Source: Schizochytrium sp. TIO01 (taxonomy: Eukaryota; Sar; Bigyra; Thraustochytrida; Thraustochytriidae). Taken from it: a DNA stretch of 64,000 bases. The stretch spans positions 1,081,501 to 1,145,500 of the forward strand of contig SMSO01000004.1 in assembly GCA_004764695.1 (NCBI GenBank), in the 5' to 3' direction. Both the position numbers and the translations under genes were made by a program. Shown here piece after piece: positions 43,694 through 55,400 of the stretch (the first letter of the stretch is position 1; the number at the start of each line of letters is the position of its first letter). The notes under the pieces were generated by a model that saw only the letters and a program-made list of their open reading frames with translations, was not told the DNA's origin and searched no databases.

Positions 43694-44448
43694 GAAGGTT
43701 TAGGAGGAGAAAAGAAGGCGAGGAGGAAGGTGCGGTGAAGGGGAACGATTGAAAGGGGGCACAAACCAACGACGGAAGAGACCAGCAACGCGGGAGCACC
43801 GCACCTACCCTGCCGCCCGCAGAGAAGGGACTGAAACGGTGGCCAAGACCAAGGATTGAAAAGCAACAAAACAAAACAAAACAAAACAAAACAGTTGAGA
43901 ATTTTAGACCAATTAATGGACTCTATTTATTATTGTTCAATATTATTTAGCTTAGGACTCTGAAATCCTTGCTTCAGATCATCAATTGTAGCATGGATAC
44001 GTAGTTTAATAAAAAATTCTCAAGATCAAACTGCCAGAAGGCTAGCTACATTTGAACTCCACTAAGGGATTTGACAATTCTCTTCATTCTCTTCATTTTT
44101 CATGTAAGTAATTACAAACGAACAAACACATAACAAGGACCAGATCCAGAACTACCATGGAACATTAGCGGATCGTTCGACAGCGAGGTCCACGAGAGCG
44201 ATTGGAATGGCAGACCGAGGCAACAAAACTGCATTGCACAATATCAAGAGCGCCAATCACGAGGAAAAGCACCTGACGTGGGGGGAGTAGAGCAAGGGCC
44301 TCGCATAGGAGAAAACACCCTCTCCGTGAAAAGGAAGGGGATTTTAGGAACGAGTCAGCGAGTTTCGACCTAAGTATCTGTTTTGGGAGCTTGGCTTTCA
44401 CCAACCCAAACTGCAAACCAAAATCCTGTAAGGAGGCATATTACAAGT
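43694..44448. other. Divergent promoter region, 0.75 kb
   Basis: Shared upstream DNA of the minus-strand GT90 gene and the plus-strand RNA cyclase gene. It is GC-balanced near 43.7-43.85 kb, then AT-rich. It holds the pentanucleotide repeat at 43867. No TATA element stands out. Confidence 0.4.
43867..43891. repeat. Microsatellite (CAAAA)5
   Basis: Five uninterrupted CAAAA units upstream of the GT90 start. Confidence 0.9.
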
Positions 44449-45627
44449 ATGCAAAAAATTCCAGCAGGGACTGGGATTGGAGAGAATATCGTCATGAAGA
44501 TATTGGATGGAAGCGTGCTGGAAGGTGGAGGCCAGATTCTGAGAAACGCAGCAGCACTGTCAGCTATAACAGGACAGATTGTCCGTGTGGAGAATGTTAG
44601 AGGAAAACGCTCACGACCGGGCCTCAGACCGCAGCACAAGACAGGTCTTGACAAGGTTGCAGAGGCGTGTGGCGGGCAGCTCATAGGATGCGAAATCGAC
44701 TCCACAAGCGTTCAACTTTACCCAGGTAAGCTTCATCAGAATACTGGAGATATCATCGCAGACATTGGTACGGCAGGAAGCTGTGCACTGATTGCCCAAG
44801 CAGTCGTCCCTTGCCTGTTGATGGCTGGTGGCCATAGCCACATCATTTGCAAAGGAGGCACGGATGCAGCCGCAGCACCTCCAGCAGACTTTCTTCTACA
44901 CATTCTTCAGCCCTACTTTGATCGTATTGGACTCGATGACGTTAATTTCACATTAAAGAAACGAGGTTTTTTTCCCAAGGGAGGCGGTGAGCTTACTGTG
45001 TCTATAAAATCACCAAGGGGTGGTGCCTCCTTAGATTCGTTTCAGCTCACTAATCGTGGTGAACTCACGCACATCGAAGCAAAGATTTGGACCGCTGGAA
45101 AATGCGGTAGAGGCATGGGCAGAGCCATCTGGCAATCGGCGTCTAAAACTCTTTCCCAGGCGCCTTCCGCTATTGCCAGTTTACCTCAGACTACCTCTAT
45201 AGTGAAACTTGATGAAAATGAGGCTGTGGGTTCTAGTGCTGGAGTACTTCTCATTGCCCATACTTCGCAAGGCTACCGTCTTAGCGCATCCTCACAATTA
45301 GACAGGAAACGAGGCCCAGAAGAGGTTGGAACCCTCGCAGCACAAGCTCTACTTACAGAGCTTGAACATGGTGGATGCGTTGACGAATATGTTCAAGACC
45401 AATTAATTATTTTCATGGCCCTCGCAGCTGGTGTATCTGTTGTACAGTGCGGACCAATTTCACTTCACACCAAAACTGCAATGTGGGTAGCGTCTGAAAT
45501 CCTTGGCGTTGATTTTTCTATTGCTGAGGGTGATGAAAACGTTCCATTCAACACGATCACCTGTCGGGGCGCTGGCGTCATTGTTCCTGTGTCTCCGATT
45601 GATGACAACGACTCGGAGGATGCGTAA
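44449..45627 (+). CDS. RTCA: RNA 3'-terminal phosphate cyclase, 392 aa
   Basis: It converts RNA 3'-phosphate ends to 2',3'-cyclic phosphates using ATP, through an adenylylated His. ILDGSVLEGGGQILRNAAAL and RSRPGLRPQHKTGLDK at the N-terminus are family signatures; FFPKGGGELTV lies mid-protein; CVDEYVQDQLIIFMALAAG and SLHTKTA near the C-terminus complete the fold. The His in SLHTKTA (H340) aligns with the AMP-accepting His of human RTCA (H320) as I recall it, so the enzyme should be active. The cyclase branch (RTC1) rather than the nucleolar Rcl1 branch is indicated, because Rcl1 lacks that His. Start: the first in-frame ATG is 44449; an ATG at 44494 (MKILDG) matches the family's N-terminus better. 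The frame stays open upstream to a non-ATG codon, which is ignored. Expected in the nucleus. Confidence 0.94.
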   Translation: MQKIPAGTGIGENIVMKILDGSVLEGGGQILRNAAALSAITGQIVRVENVRGKRSRPGLRPQHKTGLDKVAEACGGQLIGCEIDSTSVQLYPGKLHQNTGDIIADIGTAGSCALIAQAVVPCLLMAGGHSHIICKGGTDAAAAPPADFLLHILQPYFDRIGLDDVNFTLKKRGFFPKGGGELTVSIKSPRGGASLDSFQLTNRGELTHIEAKIWTAGKCGRGMGRAIWQSASKTLSQAPSAIASLPQTTSIVKLDENEAVGSSAGVLLIAHTSQGYRLSASSQLDRKRGPEEVGTLAAQALLTELEHGGCVDEYVQDQLIIFMALAAGVSVVQCGPISLHTKTAMWVASEILGVDFSIAEGDENVPFNTITCRGAGVIVPVSPIDDNDSEDA

Positions 45628-46276
45628 GCTCGTTCGTCTTTTGCCACTTCCCTTTTTTCTTTTTTCTCTTTCAATAGATTATATCATTTGAAAGAATTCA
45701 CTGAACAATAATCAAGCGCGCACTGAATAAAACATCGTCAATCATAAGCTTAGCTCTGAGCTCTCCATTTCCCCGCTATCTCTAGCTAGAGAATCAGCAA
45801 GCTAAATCTTTCTTGAAGGCTAGCGACTTATCAAATAACGATATAATTGCTTTTCTTTGGTATTTCATTTCAAACTATGTAGCAAATAAACCAACTACGC
45901 TTTTGCTTCAGATGACTCTGCAGCGTGACATCTCTCTACTAAACCCTGACTAAATCATTCTTAAAACTCTGATCTTGCTTCATAACCTTGCAGAAGGTTG
46001 TCGAGAAGGACGGGACTATCCGCGGTGTGCAGAACCCAAAATGGTCATCTCAACGTTTCTTTTTTTTCTTTTTTGTCCCTACTATTGTGAATTAAGAAAG
46101 AGAGTACCATGCACTATATACTTCGCTGCTGGAACTAATCAACAATCCATATTTTCGATTGTGCTCTTCTGCACTCGGGCGGCCTAGAAACATAGTCGCA
46201 ACGCTCGAGTCTACACTGTTCTTTATTTCTATTCGTGGAGCTCACTAGTGTGTGCAAAGTCGCTTTGCATGGCAAG
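45628..46276. other. Intergenic, 0.65 kb
   Basis: Spacer between the RNA cyclase and katanin p80 genes, same strand. An AATAAA at 45726-45731 may serve the cyclase transcript. No gene seen. Confidence 0.5.
45726..45731 (+). terminator. Candidate poly(A) signal AATAAA
   Basis: AATAAA 99 bp after the RNA cyclase stop codon, the best placed of the poly(A)-like hexamers in this window. Confidence 0.4.
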
Positions 46277-49129
46277 ATGTCTGGGGGGCGTGAAGGTGTC
46301 TCTCGCCCTCGTGAAGGGGCTGCGGCACAACGTTTACAGAATTTCGTGGCCCACTCTGAGGGAGTAACATGCGTAAAAATTGGTCCAAGATCAGGGCAAG
46401 TTCTGGCTACAGGTAGTGAAGATGGCAAAATAAACCTTTGGAAAGTCGGCCGACCTGGGTGTTTGCAGAGTATTCAGGCTGCCAAAAGACCTATTCGATG
46501 TGTAGCGTTCGATGCTGAAGAGAATGTAGCTGCAGTAGGTTCACGCAGTGGGAGCATTAAACTCCTTGCACTAAATGCTGGAGGGCGTACGCGATGTCGG
46601 CTTACAGGACATCGCACCGAATGCACTGCAGCGGCATTCCATCCACTCGGAAATGTTTTTGGGTCGGGAGGTCAAGACACGGAAGTGAAGGTCTGGGATA
46701 TCCGTACAAAGTGTTGTGTGCGCACATTCTCAGAGCATCAGGACACAGTTACATGCCTAGCATTTAGCCCTGATGGCAAGTGGGTTGCTTCGGGAAATAA
46801 CGATCGGACCGTGAAACTTTGGGATCTTCAATCTGGAAAGATCCTCCACGACTTTGTAGGACATCGCGGAGGTATAACTTCTGTCAAATTTCACCCTGAT
46901 GAATTTTGGCTTGCCACAGGATCGCAGGATGGCACTGTGCGTTATTGGGATCTTGAGACCTTTCGACAAGTAGGTGTGACGCCTACAGAACATGGAAACG
47001 CAATTCGACAAATTAATTTCCTAGATACCTCTACTCGACTTGGCGAACCAGCACCACATAACCTTGTTTGTACCTCCGACGAGGGATTGCGAGTATGGTC
47101 TCTTCAGCCATGTAGAGGAATATCTAATGAGCCAATTGCCTGGGGCCAGATTGCTGATGCATGTATTGCTCGAGACAAGTACGGCGATCAACGCATGATT
47201 GCTTGTACTCTCAAAGACCGTACAATGGTCAGTGTGTGGTCTGTCGATATGGCTTCCCTTACTTTAGAAGAGTCGTCATCTATTTCTACGGGGCGGGACA
47301 CACCCTTCGGCGTTGAGGAGATCCTTAACGATGATGTTCTTATCCGAGCACCATTGCCCAAACTTCGGTTACCAGATTCACAAGATGATGCAGACACAGA
47401 CCATCAAAGCCACTCCGCGAAGAGTTCTCGATCAAGTGGTCGAGCCAGCACTTGCGAATCTACGGAAGGCCTTTATAAAAGGTTATCTTCACGCAGCTCG
47501 CGTGAAAGTGGGACTCGTCAACAGAAAACAGCAGATAATTATAAAAGTTATAACAACCTCGATTACAAGCGCCAAACGGATGGAGAGAATTCACCAAGTT
47601 CAGACAGGAAAACGAGCGCGAGATGCCCTGATAGAAATCGAAGCGCAGATGACAGAACCCTCAAAGAAGATAGATTCCAGCACAGTGAGACAAACGGAAA
47701 AGACTCGCATCAGGCTGCAAATGATAGCTCTGAGAAGCGATCATCGTGCACAAGGGAGGGTAAATATGCTCACGACTATCCTCGAGAAAGTAAAACTAAT
47801 TCCAGGCAATCACCACGCTTTGTGACAAGTCAGAGTCAGGAACAAGGAGAACAAGACCAAGACGATATGGCGCAGTTAATCGTAATGGAAGATTACACTA
47901 CTGACGAGGATTTTGAAGCTCCAAGGGATGGTCTGAATGGAAAAAAATTATTAGCAAATCAAAACATATTGAAAGGAGATCGCATGGGGGCTAAGAAACA
48001 CCAAGATTCCGATCAAACCAAAAGTAAAGATGTAAGAGAGTCAAATTCCAAAGAAAAGGAAGATCATGTCGCTTCTGATGGAGACAATGTCGTTCGTGGC
48101 GACTCCTCTACATTGTCTGTGGTATCTTCTAATGAAGAAAGTGATAAGTTAAGTGGCTGTATTAAAGGTCCAAAAGAAGAAAAGGAAGCAGGAGAATATA
48201 CCAAGGATTTAACTGAGCCTGATGAAAATTCACCAACTTCAGCACGAAGTGTAACCAAACGCGAGCCGAGATTGCGGAAGCCACCTCGCAGTCGGATTAG
48301 AAATTCGGAGCAGGAAAATGCCAAACCGAATCAAAAAGCGAACTACCTCTCATCTATTGAACAAACTCAAAATACGGACGATATTAGTACAAACGAACAG
48401 CAGCAGCGTCGACTTGTAAGTCAATGGGCTCTACGTGATGGGCCTTTGGATATTAGTTATTCAGAGTTCTCAAAAGGAGCATGGTCAAGCGCACGAAAGC
48501 AGGTAGAGTCTCGCACTGTTCAGGCTGACACCAAGGTATATGTTACCGCAGACGCAATGAAAGAACACATCAAATTCCGAACCGTCATGCAAGAGCGACT
48601 TGATGAGTTAGAGAGAATCATGGAAATATGGCAGGATAATGATGCCTCACGTGCCCTTGAAAGCCTCGAGGCCTTAGGAAATCCCAGCATCGCTTACGAC
48701 TTTTTTCGCTGTGTCAATTTTCGTAATGGCCAGTCAGCAACCTTGGATATTTGTGCTGCTGCTTTGCCAGTATTGGTAAGCATGGGTGATTCTCCGTTCG
48801 AAGTCCACATCAAAAGCCTTCTGGCCACTGGAAAGTTTTTCTTTGATAGTTTTGCTGGTATTATTCTAGCAACATTGGAGCACCATCGCAAGAATAGGCG
48901 ATCTAGTGCAAGATCAAATGTAGATATCTCGCGGGAAGAACGTATTCACAAATGTCGACGTTGTGTACGCGGCTTTCGTATGTTGGTAGCTTCGTTACAC
49001 AAGCTACTAGAATCCGCAGCGATGGATAACATGGCTCGTACAAAAGCAGAGGCAACTAATTTACATGCGAAATTGGATCGTTTTCTTGCAGAAATTAGTC
49101 CCGCCACACCCGGGATTTCATCTTCCTAA
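46277..49129 (+). CDS. KATNB1: Katanin p80 WD40 subunit B1, 950 aa
   Basis: Regulatory and targeting subunit of the microtubule-severing enzyme katanin, partner of the p60 AAA ATPase. Residues about 15-350 hold six or more WD40 repeats, for example SGGQDTEVKVWDIRTK, SPDGKWVASGNNDRTVKLWD and SVKFHPDEFWLATGSQDG, close to animal p80. Residues about 350-750 are a low-complexity linker rich in Ser, Asp, Glu, Lys and Arg, probably disordered and phosphorylated. Residues about 755-940 are the con80 domain that binds p60 (RTVMQERLDELERIMEIW; SMGDSPFEVHIKSLLATGKF). Human p80 is 655 residues; the excess is in the linker. The frame is open upstream of the ATG from a GTG at 46235, but 46277 is the first ATG and precedes the first WD repeat directly. 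Presence implies a microtubule-remodelling cell with cilia or centrosome-like centres, an inference. Intronless. Confidence 0.95.
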   Translation: MSGGREGVSRPREGAAAQRLQNFVAHSEGVTCVKIGPRSGQVLATGSEDGKINLWKVGRPGCLQSIQAAKRPIRCVAFDAEENVAAVGSRSGSIKLLALNAGGRTRCRLTGHRTECTAAAFHPLGNVFGSGGQDTEVKVWDIRTKCCVRTFSEHQDTVTCLAFSPDGKWVASGNNDRTVKLWDLQSGKILHDFVGHRGGITSVKFHPDEFWLATGSQDGTVRYWDLETFRQVGVTPTEHGNAIRQINFLDTSTRLGEPAPHNLVCTSDEGLRVWSLQPCRGISNEPIAWGQIADACIARDKYGDQRMIACTLKDRTMVSVWSVDMASLTLEESSSISTGRDTPFGVEEILNDDVLIRAPLPKLRLPDSQDDADTDHQSHSAKSSRSSGRASTCESTEGLYKRLSSRSSRESGTRQQKTADNYKSYNNLDYKRQTDGENSPSSDRKTSARCPDRNRSADDRTLKEDRFQHSETNGKDSHQAANDSSEKRSSCTREGKYAHDYPRESKTNSRQSPRFVTSQSQEQGEQDQDDMAQLIVMEDYTTDEDFEAPRDGLNGKKLLANQNILKGDRMGAKKHQDSDQTKSKDVRESNSKEKEDHVASDGDNVVRGDSSTLSVVSSNEESDKLSGCIKGPKEEKEAGEYTKDLTEPDENSPTSARSVTKREPRLRKPPRSRIRNSEQENAKPNQKANYLSSIEQTQNTDDISTNEQQQRRLVSQWALRDGPLDISYSEFSKGAWSSARKQVESRTVQADTKVYVTADAMKEHIKFRTVMQERLDELERIMEIWQDNDASRALESLEALGNPSIAYDFFRCVNFRNGQSATLDICAAALPVLVSMGDSPFEVHIKSLLATGKFFFDSFAGIILATLEHHRKNRRSSARSNVDISREERIHKCRRCVRGFRMLVASLHKLLESAAMDNMARTKAEATNLHAKLDRFLAEISPATPGISSS

Positions 49130-49296
49130 ACTAATAATTTATGGAATATAGCAGAGTAGTAGAGTAGTTCTGCTTTCTCCCATTCATTATATGTATGAAA
49201 CGGAGAAAACTCAGCTATGCAAACAAAAAGCAAACTGGAAAGGTGGAGTGAAATAATAATAGTGAATGTTATGATAATACTACGAAAGTTAATAAC

Positions 49297-50742
49297 TCAC
49301 GGCAAGTGCTCTGTAAGTCGGTCAATAGTTAATGGGTTGTGACGCATAGCATATTGAAAAGCAACGCGGCAGCTTGAATCTGGGCGAGCATATGGCTTAC
49401 ATGAACTATGGTACTGAAGCCCATTGATCCAAACGTGCGCGATTGTCTCGCGCTCTTCAGTTGCATCGGTCTGCATAGACTCTGTTTGACTTATCACGTC
49501 CTCTTCATCATTCGGCTCTGTAAATTGTTCTTGCTCGCTTTCTAGCCCTCCGGGGGGCACTGCAAAGCGAGCAAGAGTTCCATCTCGCAGTGAGTGAGTG
49601 GCAGCTTCCGATGGGTCGAGTTTACCAACCATGTCACCTGCAAGGGCTTGCAACATAGGCACATCATTCACAAATTTAACTCGGAAAACGCAGGTTTGTA
49701 CAGGATATGGATTGACTCCATCCGGAGAGTCAATAGGGTAGCGAGAAGTCTTAGCATCTTTCCACCCGAGAACACATGGTGAAAGGCCTTCTTCATAATG
49801 GCCCTCTTTGTAGTAAAATAGTAAGCCATCCTTAATAAATGGAACATTGCCTGCGTATGCATCTCCAAGACCTTGTCGCGAGCAATCGAACACAGGTACG
49901 GGTTGAAAACGATAATGGTTGAAGTCGCTTGATTTGCATATTGATGGAACCTCAGCAAGCTTGCTGTGCAGCCAAAATTGTCGAAATGTGAAATCCGAGG
50001 CGCCCACATCGAGCCCCTTCCACCATACAATATCCAGAACGTAATATGTCTTGTCAGCCTCATGATAGACACAGTGCAACATTGAAAACTCACTTGCGCC
50101 AGTTCCAGTTTGCGGAGACCCATGCGGGAGTGCTGATAAGAACTCGTGTAGAATCCTGCCGTTTTTGCGACGAGAAACAGTCTGGCCATGGGCGGCAATG
50201 ACCAAAACCGTTTCCCCCTCAGGTTTTGGCATCACCGACCATGCATCGGGGCTAAGATCAGAAGGTACTTCAAGCATCCACTCAGGTCGTTGGAATTGTG
50301 CAGCATATGCTTCTTCTTCTTGTTTCCTTTTTGACGAGCGCGAAGCTCGAGACCTGTTCTGCTTCGAGGCACGATTATGATGAAAGCTACTGGACATACT
50401 TGAGCTACCGTCCAGGTCGTGAAAACCCTGATCCATGGTTGTGGATTCTTGATTATCATTCGAATTGTCAAACTCTCCTGTGGATCCTCGTGATACAACT
50501 ACATGGCGTGCTCTTGCAGCAGCAAGATTTCTCTGCCGAGCCTGTTTCTGGCGCTCCACCAGCTGTTTCCTTCGTGCATTTTGGCCCCGAACGCGAGGAT
50601 CTTGAGATTTCCAATTGGTTTGAAGCGCCTTAGCTCCAGTGACCTGACTTGGCGGTTGCAAGTTGATTTGGATGCCTGCAAACGCGCTCGTGTTCGTGCC
50701 GTCACTTGGGTGAGCACTGCCCCCAGTGCCACTGTTCTGCAT
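49297..50742 (-). CDS. SNUPN: Snurportin-1, m3G-cap snRNP import adaptor, 481 aa
   Basis: It binds the trimethylguanosine cap of U snRNPs and, through its N-terminal IBB domain, importin-beta, carrying assembled snRNPs into the nucleus. A basic, helical stretch, QNARRKQLVERQKQARQRN near residue 50, fits the IBB. The cap-binding domain starts at about residue 150: FQRPEWMLEVPSDLSPDAW, AAHGQTVSRRKNG, FLSALPHGSPQTGTGASEF, YYVLDIVWWKGLD, FRQFWLHSKL and KDGLLFYYKEGHYEEG all follow the animal protein closely. Human snurportin has 360 residues; the extra length lies in the region between IBB and cap-binding domain and at the C-terminus. First ATG is 50742; the frame stays open upstream only to a non-ATG codon. 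Tail-to-tail with katanin p80, 167 bp apart. Intronless. Confidence 0.93.
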   Translation of the reverse strand: MQNSGTGGSAHPSDGTNTSAFAGIQINLQPPSQVTGAKALQTNWKSQDPRVRGQNARRKQLVERQKQARQRNLAAARARHVVVSRGSTGEFDNSNDNQESTTMDQGFHDLDGSSSMSSSFHHNRASKQNRSRASRSSKRKQEEEAYAAQFQRPEWMLEVPSDLSPDAWSVMPKPEGETVLVIAAHGQTVSRRKNGRILHEFLSALPHGSPQTGTGASEFSMLHCVYHEADKTYYVLDIVWWKGLDVGASDFTFRQFWLHSKLAEVPSICKSSDFNHYRFQPVPVFDCSRQGLGDAYAGNVPFIKDGLLFYYKEGHYEEGLSPCVLGWKDAKTSRYPIDSPDGVNPYPVQTCVFRVKFVNDVPMLQALAGDMVGKLDPSEAATHSLRDGTLARFAVPPGGLESEQEQFTEPNDEEDVISQTESMQTDATEERETIAHVWINGLQYHSSCKPYARPDSSCRVAFQYAMRHNPLTIDRLTEHLP

Positions 50743-52497
50743 CTTCTCCAACGCAGGACAACCCAAGCGATCCAAGCAGCTTAGCTAACTAATTTCACAG
50801 CGACCTTGCAATTTAATTAATTTGCAATCAGATGTAGCGCTGGACTTGAACAAGGCCCGTTGCAGATGTGGTGCTGACGCTGGTGACAATGTTCTCAAGA
50901 TAGTGCAAGACGATTGCCAATAAATGAACTTTCATCAAAAAAGAAAATCAAACTAGGTCTCTTTATCTTTCCTTATTCCATTCATTTGACAATCAAACTT
51001 TTTATCATGAGGTCGCTAGGTAGGATATAGTATCTACCTAGTGCCTACTTAAACTAGGACCTAATTATTCACTACTAGTACCCAGTTCTAGTACCCCTAT
51101 TCAGAAAATTAAAAAAATAGTCACCGTGAAGAAAAATCATGAATTGTCAAATCGACCCAGAAGCAATCTTCAAAATAGACATTGCCGACATCGCGATGGT
51201 TAACAAACACATCACAGAGAAAACCCCAAGCTGATGAGTGTTGTATGCTTTGTCCAGCCTATCTGTTAACTAGGTGCTTGCTTTTTCATTCACCTCAAGA
51301 GAAAGGGTAACTGGGACTGAATAGATATGTGCACACACGATGACTTGAGCGACGGACGCCTGCACTTCTTAGAAGTCCATAATTTTAAAGTAATCAGCAC
51401 TCAAGATAAATCAGACCTCCTCGTCCTTAGACTTACAAAGAAAAAGCAAAAGGTCAACCGAGGCATTGCATAAACCCTCCCTCCCTCGCCCACGCACAGT
51501 TTTCAGACTGTTCGAAGAACTTAAGGTTTCCAGCTTCCTACGTTTGGGTACCTGGAAAAGTTAATTAAGCTTGAGCTCCGAGGCCTTCTAAAACTTTATC
51601 TAATCTCTACAACAAAATCATACAAGCAATTATTTATTGCTCATTACATCCTAAATCTCGCAACAAGAGTGTAGTCCTGACCATAATCTTGATAGTTTCT
51701 GCTCCAATAGGTGTTTTCAACTTGAGGAATTAATAACACTGCATCTCCCATGTCGATGCCTAGCAACTTTTTTTTAAAATAGGAAAAGAACCAAAAGGAA
51801 CAGAGAGTGTCGGATGAGCGAGCTGTATACGCTCGCTGGGGTGCCGAAGCTTCTTTCCCCCTGTTTGAGCTTTCAAACTCGGATCCCTCGCGCTTCGCAG
51901 GGACAAAAGGAACTCTGGCGGCGCCGCTTCGGATCCGCTGCGGGCCCGGCCATTTATTGCACGCAATAAACTACTAACAAACCCTCCCACGGCCCTGGAT
52001 CGCCGCCACGAGGGCTTTCACGGTTGGCGGTTGCTTACGAGTGACTGGGATCCGCGCGTGAAAGTTGAAGATTCGTTCTTTTTCTTTCCTACTGTTCTCG
52101 GGGACTTCCGTCGTTCTTGGGATATCTAAGACAGCTTGGGCGTGCTCGCTGGCGTTGAATTACGCCAAGGATCTGCTTATATTTTTTTGAAACATAGATA
52201 TTTGCGGAGTTTGACTTCAATTTAGTGCAGAGGTTGTAGAAGATTTCAAGGTTTCTGTACTGACATCTTTTTTTTGGAGAGATTTACAGAACCCGCAGAT
52301 TGAAGACCTGATTATTATAGATATCAACGCGAAGCTCGACTGTACAAGCTAGTGATTGTGTCTCTTGTGAGCTACGAGGAACGTTTTTTATATCCACGCT
52401 AAGTTGTTGAGAGCGCGTAAGACTAAGATTATACGTTATCTAGGTTGATTGAGAGCGCTCGCCCATAAGCCGGAAAAGCTGAGATTGAGTGGACAAG
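50743..52497. other. Divergent intergenic, 1.75 kb
   Basis: Upstream DNA shared by snurportin (minus) and the giant gene (plus). It is AT-rich to about 51.8 kb; a GC-balanced segment (51.8-52.1 kb) then gives short frames on both strands without ATG starts or families. The last about 350 bp should contain the giant gene's 5' leader. No RNA gene recognised. Confidence 0.45.
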
Positions 52498-55400
52498 ATG
52501 TCTCAAGCACCACCCCAACAACAGGAAGAGCAGCAGCGGCCAAGCATTTGGGAGCTTGGTCCCTTTTGCGCGCTGCTAGCTGACCCGTTTGTAGAAAACA
52601 ACAGCGAAGTTCCTAATGGAGGACTCCCTACGGCATGTGCCGTGCTAGAGATCCTAGTGCGCGAATCGCCTCAACTTCAACGATGGGCAGAGAACCCCGT
52701 CATGTCAAAGGTTACTCTCCTTCGCAAACTTGCCGGTGCAGAAATTGACGACGCTGACAAATGTAGTGAATATATCAGCGCTTTCCTGGAAACGATGAAG
52801 GGTCTTCCGGCTGGCGAAGTGGTTTTTATTCCAGGTGGATGGTCTGGTAGCACAACGCGTGGCTCGATTGTGCTTGTTGCGGAGCGCAACAGCGATGAGA
52901 CCTTTAATCTTGTTGTGTGTAATGCTGGAGCTGGCCTCAATTACCACCCTTCCCGTGTCTGTGAGGAAGATCCAACCAAAATTAAGTACCTGACATGCTT
53001 TAAGCTCGAGAAGCTCTCCCGCAACCGTTTTCTTGACCGTGCTATCTGGACAACAATGTTCTCGCAATGGTTCAGCACCAGCGAGTTTCACCGCGTTGAG
53101 GTTATATACGACGTGCTTCTGCCCTGGCTAACTGGTGAGCCAACTCTTTCTCATGCTCTCCAGCATGCAGTTGAAGGCGGCAGCCCCGAGTGGCGCACTG
53201 CTCTTCGAGCAGGTACATCGAGTTCATGGCGTAACATGATGGAAGCTGTTCGCTATTACCTTGTAGAGCATAATGGCTGCTCGGCAGGTGAGATGAAAGA
53301 GCTCACTACAACTCTTAAGGTGGAGATGCTCAATATGGCTCTCGGTGACATGAACGATGATGGCCGGCAACCTCCTCCTACCGATTTTCGAACTCTTATT
53401 CGTATGGGATGCAGTACCGTTTCTCACGCTGTTCTAAAGCTTGGGTATATTGACACACGTAAGCGTGAACAAGTACTCAATCTTGTTAATTCTGTTGAGG
53501 AAAAGCTCACCGAACTCGACCAAGCAGACGAAAAGGCTCGTCAGGAACTTGAAGAAGAGCCTGATACTGCTGATGCATTGTATCCCGTGCCTTTCGATGC
53601 GTCAAAGATTGAGCAAAAGGATGGTGTATTCCCAATGGTCGAGGCAAACTTGAAAAATGTAGAGCGTTACGCTGGTCTTGCTCAGCAGCCGCGCACCTCT
53701 CAGGGCTGCAATATTCTGCAGGTTCCGATGCGCCGTGTCACATCTGTTGAGGAAGCTGTAGCAGCCCTTGTGCGTTGCGACACTGTTTGTACAGAACTTA
53801 ACCGGCGCTGCAAAGACGGGTCTTCCTTTTCATCCCGTATTGCCCTGCAGTACCAGATTGCCGAGCTCATCCGACCGGTCGTCACCCAAGTTTTACCTCC
53901 GCCAAAGCCTATTATGAGTGGCACCGCGTCCTCTTCAGATGGCTGCATCTGGAAGAACTTTCCTAGTTTAGAATTGGAGATGACCTGCCTTCGTCTGCTG
54001 CACAAGATAACTATGACTTATGCTCAAGCATGGCAATCTTTCGACGCTCCTACTCGTGGGTTTGATTCTGAGCGTGCTGTAATTGCACTCAATCTCCTGG
54101 CCATCTTTGATTGTGTTTTACGTCATGATCACTTCGACATGGAATTGGCAAACGTCTTGAATGACGATGGCGGTTACGCTATTTCAACCACGGTTTGTGT
54201 CGCGAATATGAGCTTGTACAGATTATCGTCCACCATGGAAATTCACCAGCCCGCCTTGGCGCTTTCAAGGTCAAGATGCCTCGAGTACTTTGAGAGCGTT
54301 CAACAGGCATGCAAATACAAGGATCTTTTCATTTTTCGCATGCCCACGGATAAAATCGAAGTGAAAAAATACAGCACTACTGTCGTGTTTCTTCGTAAAC
54401 TTATGGAGCGTCTTGGTTATGAGCTCATTCCCCGGGACAATCCGCAACCCCCTCCTGAAATCGAAGCGCTCCTTGAATGGATGACATCCCCGAGTACACC
54501 TTTGGCTCGGGATCATCCAGAGTATGGATTGCTCCGGGACATGGCCTGTATGTACAAATTTATGAGCACAATGGAGTCTCGCGAATCGGAGCTACAGCGG
54601 CAACGCATTGCATCAAATGAGTACGTTTCGTGGGGACTTTCTTTTGAGGATACCTCTATGGAGTCCGGCGCTTTTCATACTCGCCGTAACTTCCTAGGTG
54701 GCAGTCTCCGCTGGGAAGTTGTCAACTATCGTGGTCTGGACCTCGATACCGCTGATGTACAAGTTACGGTATTTGGAGATCGAAAGGTCTTTTTTGGTGA
54801 AGGTCTAGTGGTGCACTCCCCGGCTGATATTGGTGCAATTCTCAATCATAGTGGCCCCCAGCGTCCCACAGAAGATGATATTCTTCATTCTGATGCCTTG
54901 CCTAACTTTGGAGACACCTTGAGCCGTCAAGAGTCAGAAATGTTACTTTCCTATCTTACTGTGCCGTACCTTCGTATACCTCTGGTTTTGGCTTTCTTTG
55001 CAACTGGTGACCGCGTCACTTACCTCTTTAACCACCAAATCCAAGGTTTGCTTCGTGCCGTCCTTTTCGACTCTGCCGACTGGGTTCCTAGCGGCAAGCA
55101 AGATCGCATTACTACGGTGCCTGCAAGTAAAGAATATGGTTTTAAATCTGCTTTACAAGATTCTGGTGTTTCTTCTCGTGGTGGCAACCGTGCCAACGGA
55201 TTTGGAGGTACGGGTAAGCACGCAATCCTTGGTACTGCCGACGGCCTTCTTCTTAATGAGTTGCGTCATGCTCCTGAGTCGACCTTGCGGCCACTCATGA
55301 AAATGTTGCGCTCTCTCAACGATTTAGCTGAAGCCTCTGTGTATTCTCCAGATGCTGCGCTCTCGTTATACTTGATTGAGCTTGCTCTCGACGTCCAATC

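Noticed and set aside
44383-44448. Upstream extension of the RNA cyclase frame
   Set aside because: Opens at TTG, not ATG; the extra residues have no counterpart in the family.
46235-46276. Upstream extension of katanin p80
   Set aside because: Opens at GTG; the ATG at 46277 directly precedes the first WD40 repeat.
5930-51100. Apparent abundance of TACCTA/TAGGTA hexamers and TACCTAGGTA palindromes in intergenic DNA
   Set aside because: A rough count is near what base composition predicts, so no enrichment can be claimed without a proper count.
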